NCBI GenBank assembly: GCA_000482145.1
Contig: AUXH01000450.1
Coordinates: 1-15,940 of the forward strand
Reading direction: 5' to 3'
DNA length: 15,940 nucleotides
Origin: Strigomonas culicis
Taxonomy: Eukaryota > Euglenozoa > Kinetoplastea > Trypanosomatida > Trypanosomatidae
The notes beneath the pieces are model-generated. The model saw nothing but the letters and a program-made list of their open reading frames with translations, was not told the DNA's origin and made no database searches. The position numbers were made by a program, and so were the translations under genes. Every line of letters starts with the position of its first letter. Within the stretch, counting starts at the first letter, position 1. This document shows, one piece after another, positions 14,853 through 15,940 of this stretch.

Positions 14853-15940
14853 CTACGAAGACCAAGTGTCCATTTGGAACCGATTCTCGCCTGTCATTCT
14901 TTTATTAAGTGACAGTATTTTCTCCACTTGATCCGGATACACAACCTCAGTTATAATTGTCTGAAAAACGCCCTGTACAGCAACCGGCATCTCATTGGCA
15001 TTGCCACACAGGAAAAAAAAAGTGCTGCGATTACCGTCATCTAGCTTGGCATCCGGAGATCCCGCAAGCAGCAGAGAGGCGACTAGCTTCGCATGCTCCG
15101 CCACACGGTGCTGCACGTACACCTTCGTGTCCGTGTCGCGCGAAAAGGCGGTTACAACCTGTAAGTTCGGCATACGCTCCTCCTTTAACCGCTCCCACTC
15201 CTCGCCGTAGAGGTAGTCTTTTTCCGAAAACCTGCAGCCGTAAAACAAATAAATCGGCATCTCTTTCCACTTGGGGTCCGCTGCGCAGGTCCGGATGATC
15301 GACCGCACCGGTGCAATGCCCGTACTTGTCGCCATAAACAGCAGCGGCGCGGGCTCCTCCGGCATCTCGAGCGTCCCCTGCCACAGCCCGGCCTGCACGC
15401 GGCTCTGCTCCGCCGCGCGCACCAGGTGGCTGCTGCACAGCCCCTCCCGCTCGCGCTTCAGCGGCGTCTTCAGCTGCAGCTGCGCCACCGTCAGGTGCAC
15501 CACGTCGCCGTCCAGCCCAGGCGCGGAGGAGATGTCATAGTACCGCGGCCGCATCGGGCACGCAAAGGTCAGGAAGTGCGCCAAGGAAGGCGTCACCATC
15601 TTGAAGTCGTGAAGCACCTCGATCACGTTGCGCTTCTCGCGGTGCGAGTACTGCAAGAACTCGTCGATGTGGCGCGCGCTCGACAGCTCCAGCAGCCGCT
15701 CCCGCACCTCCACCGAGCCCTCGTCGTCGCCCACCACGTGCAGCCCCAGCATCCACAGAAACTCCTGCGACGCCACCGCGTTCAGGTCCACGTAGTAGGT
15801 CAGGAGGTACCGCACCGTCATGGCGCGATGCAGAAACGGCTCCGCGCGGGACGCCACGATGCCGTGCGTCGTGTCCGGCGTCACCGTCACCACCTCGTCG
15901 CCGGCGTAGCCGAGGCGCTGCAGCAGCGCCTCCACCTGCG
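14853..15940 (-). CDS. TAH18: NADPH-dependent diflavin reductase (NDOR1/Tah18 type), 3' part
   Basis: Partial at its 5' end: the frame stays open to the window edge and the first possible start is a GTG, so the FMN-binding flavodoxin domain lies outside. The 361 visible residues are the FAD and NADPH domains that pass electrons to the Fe-S protein Dre2/CIAPIN1 in cytosolic Fe-S cluster assembly. Numbering from the Val at 15935: TVRYLLTYYVDL (40-51, as human TVRQLLTHYLDI), FAD motif RPRYYDISSAP (129-139), REGLCSSHL (163-171), NADPH-site ATSTGIAPVRS (202-212), LFYGCRFSEKDY (230-241), KVYVQHR (271-277), CGNANEMP (310-317) and C-terminal NRFQMDTWSS, matching human RRFQTETWA. These fit NDOR1 better than cytochrome P450 reductase. 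Odd points: Asp replaces the usual Ser in RxYS, and Ser replaces the middle Gly of GxGTG. Confidence 0.88.
   Translation of the reverse strand, partial: QVEALLQRLGYAGDEVVTVTPDTTHGIVASRAEPFLHRAMTVRYLLTYYVDLNAVASQEFLWMLGLHVVGDDEGSVEVRERLLELSSARHIDEFLQYSHREKRNVIEVLHDFKMVTPSLAHFLTFACPMRPRYYDISSAPGLDGDVVHLTVAQLQLKTPLKREREGLCSSHLVRAAEQSRVQAGLWQGTLEMPEEPAPLLFMATSTGIAPVRSIIRTCAADPKWKEMPIYLFYGCRFSEKDYLYGEEWERLKEERMPNLQVVTAFSRDTDTKVYVQHRVAEHAKLVASLLLAGSPDAKLDDGNRSTFFFLCGNANEMPVAVQGVFQTIITEVVYPDQVEKILSLNKRMTGENRFQMDTWSS

Overview
The window looks like nuclear DNA of a kinetoplastid flagellate, most likely a trypanosomatid; I cannot name the genus. All eight supportable protein genes lie on the minus strand with no introns. 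Coding regions are GC-rich with G/C-ending codons, and they are separated by AT-rich spacers full of homopolymers and microsatellites. Most genes have a pyrimidine-rich tract on the coding strand shortly upstream, followed by the first AG. That is the layout of trans-splicing acceptors in a polycistronic transcription unit read from high to low coordinates.

In transcription order: (1) 15940-14853, the 3' part of a diflavin reductase of the NDOR1/Tah18 type (cytosolic Fe-S cluster assembly), cut by the window edge; (2) 14147-12495, a coiled-coil plus WD40 protein with a layout like ATG16; (3) 12102-10513, a long disordered hypothetical protein with a Gln/Tyr/Trp-rich patch and a coiled coil; (4) 10244-9450, translation initiation factor eIF3 subunit G; (5) 8707-7412, a membrane-anchored J-domain (DnaJ/Hsp40) protein; (6) 7103-5883, a hypothetical protein with a disordered Asn-rich N-terminus and a probable PH-like C-terminal domain; (7) 5490-3517, the GPI transamidase subunit GPI16/PIG-T; (8) 2781-2014, a small hypothetical protein with a basic NLS-like patch. 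Positions 1-2013 hold no convincing gene.

The genes do not form one pathway. They mix Fe-S assembly, translation initiation, ER GPI anchoring, chaperone function and unknowns, as is normal in a kinetoplastid transcription unit where neighbours share transcription but not function. Regulation would be post-transcriptional, and the features most relevant to it are the 5' UTRs: a minimal upstream ORF directly abutting gene 3, a predicted 1-nt 5' UTR (before the spliced leader) for eIF3g, and a (GA)14 microsatellite inside a splice-acceptor tract.

I found no CRISPR array, mobile element, tRNA, rRNA or virus-like element, and no coherent new multi-gene system. The points most worth checking are the unusual cofactor motifs in the reductase, the PH-like and ATG16-like assignments, the upstream ORF, and the possible strand-switch character of the first 2 kb.
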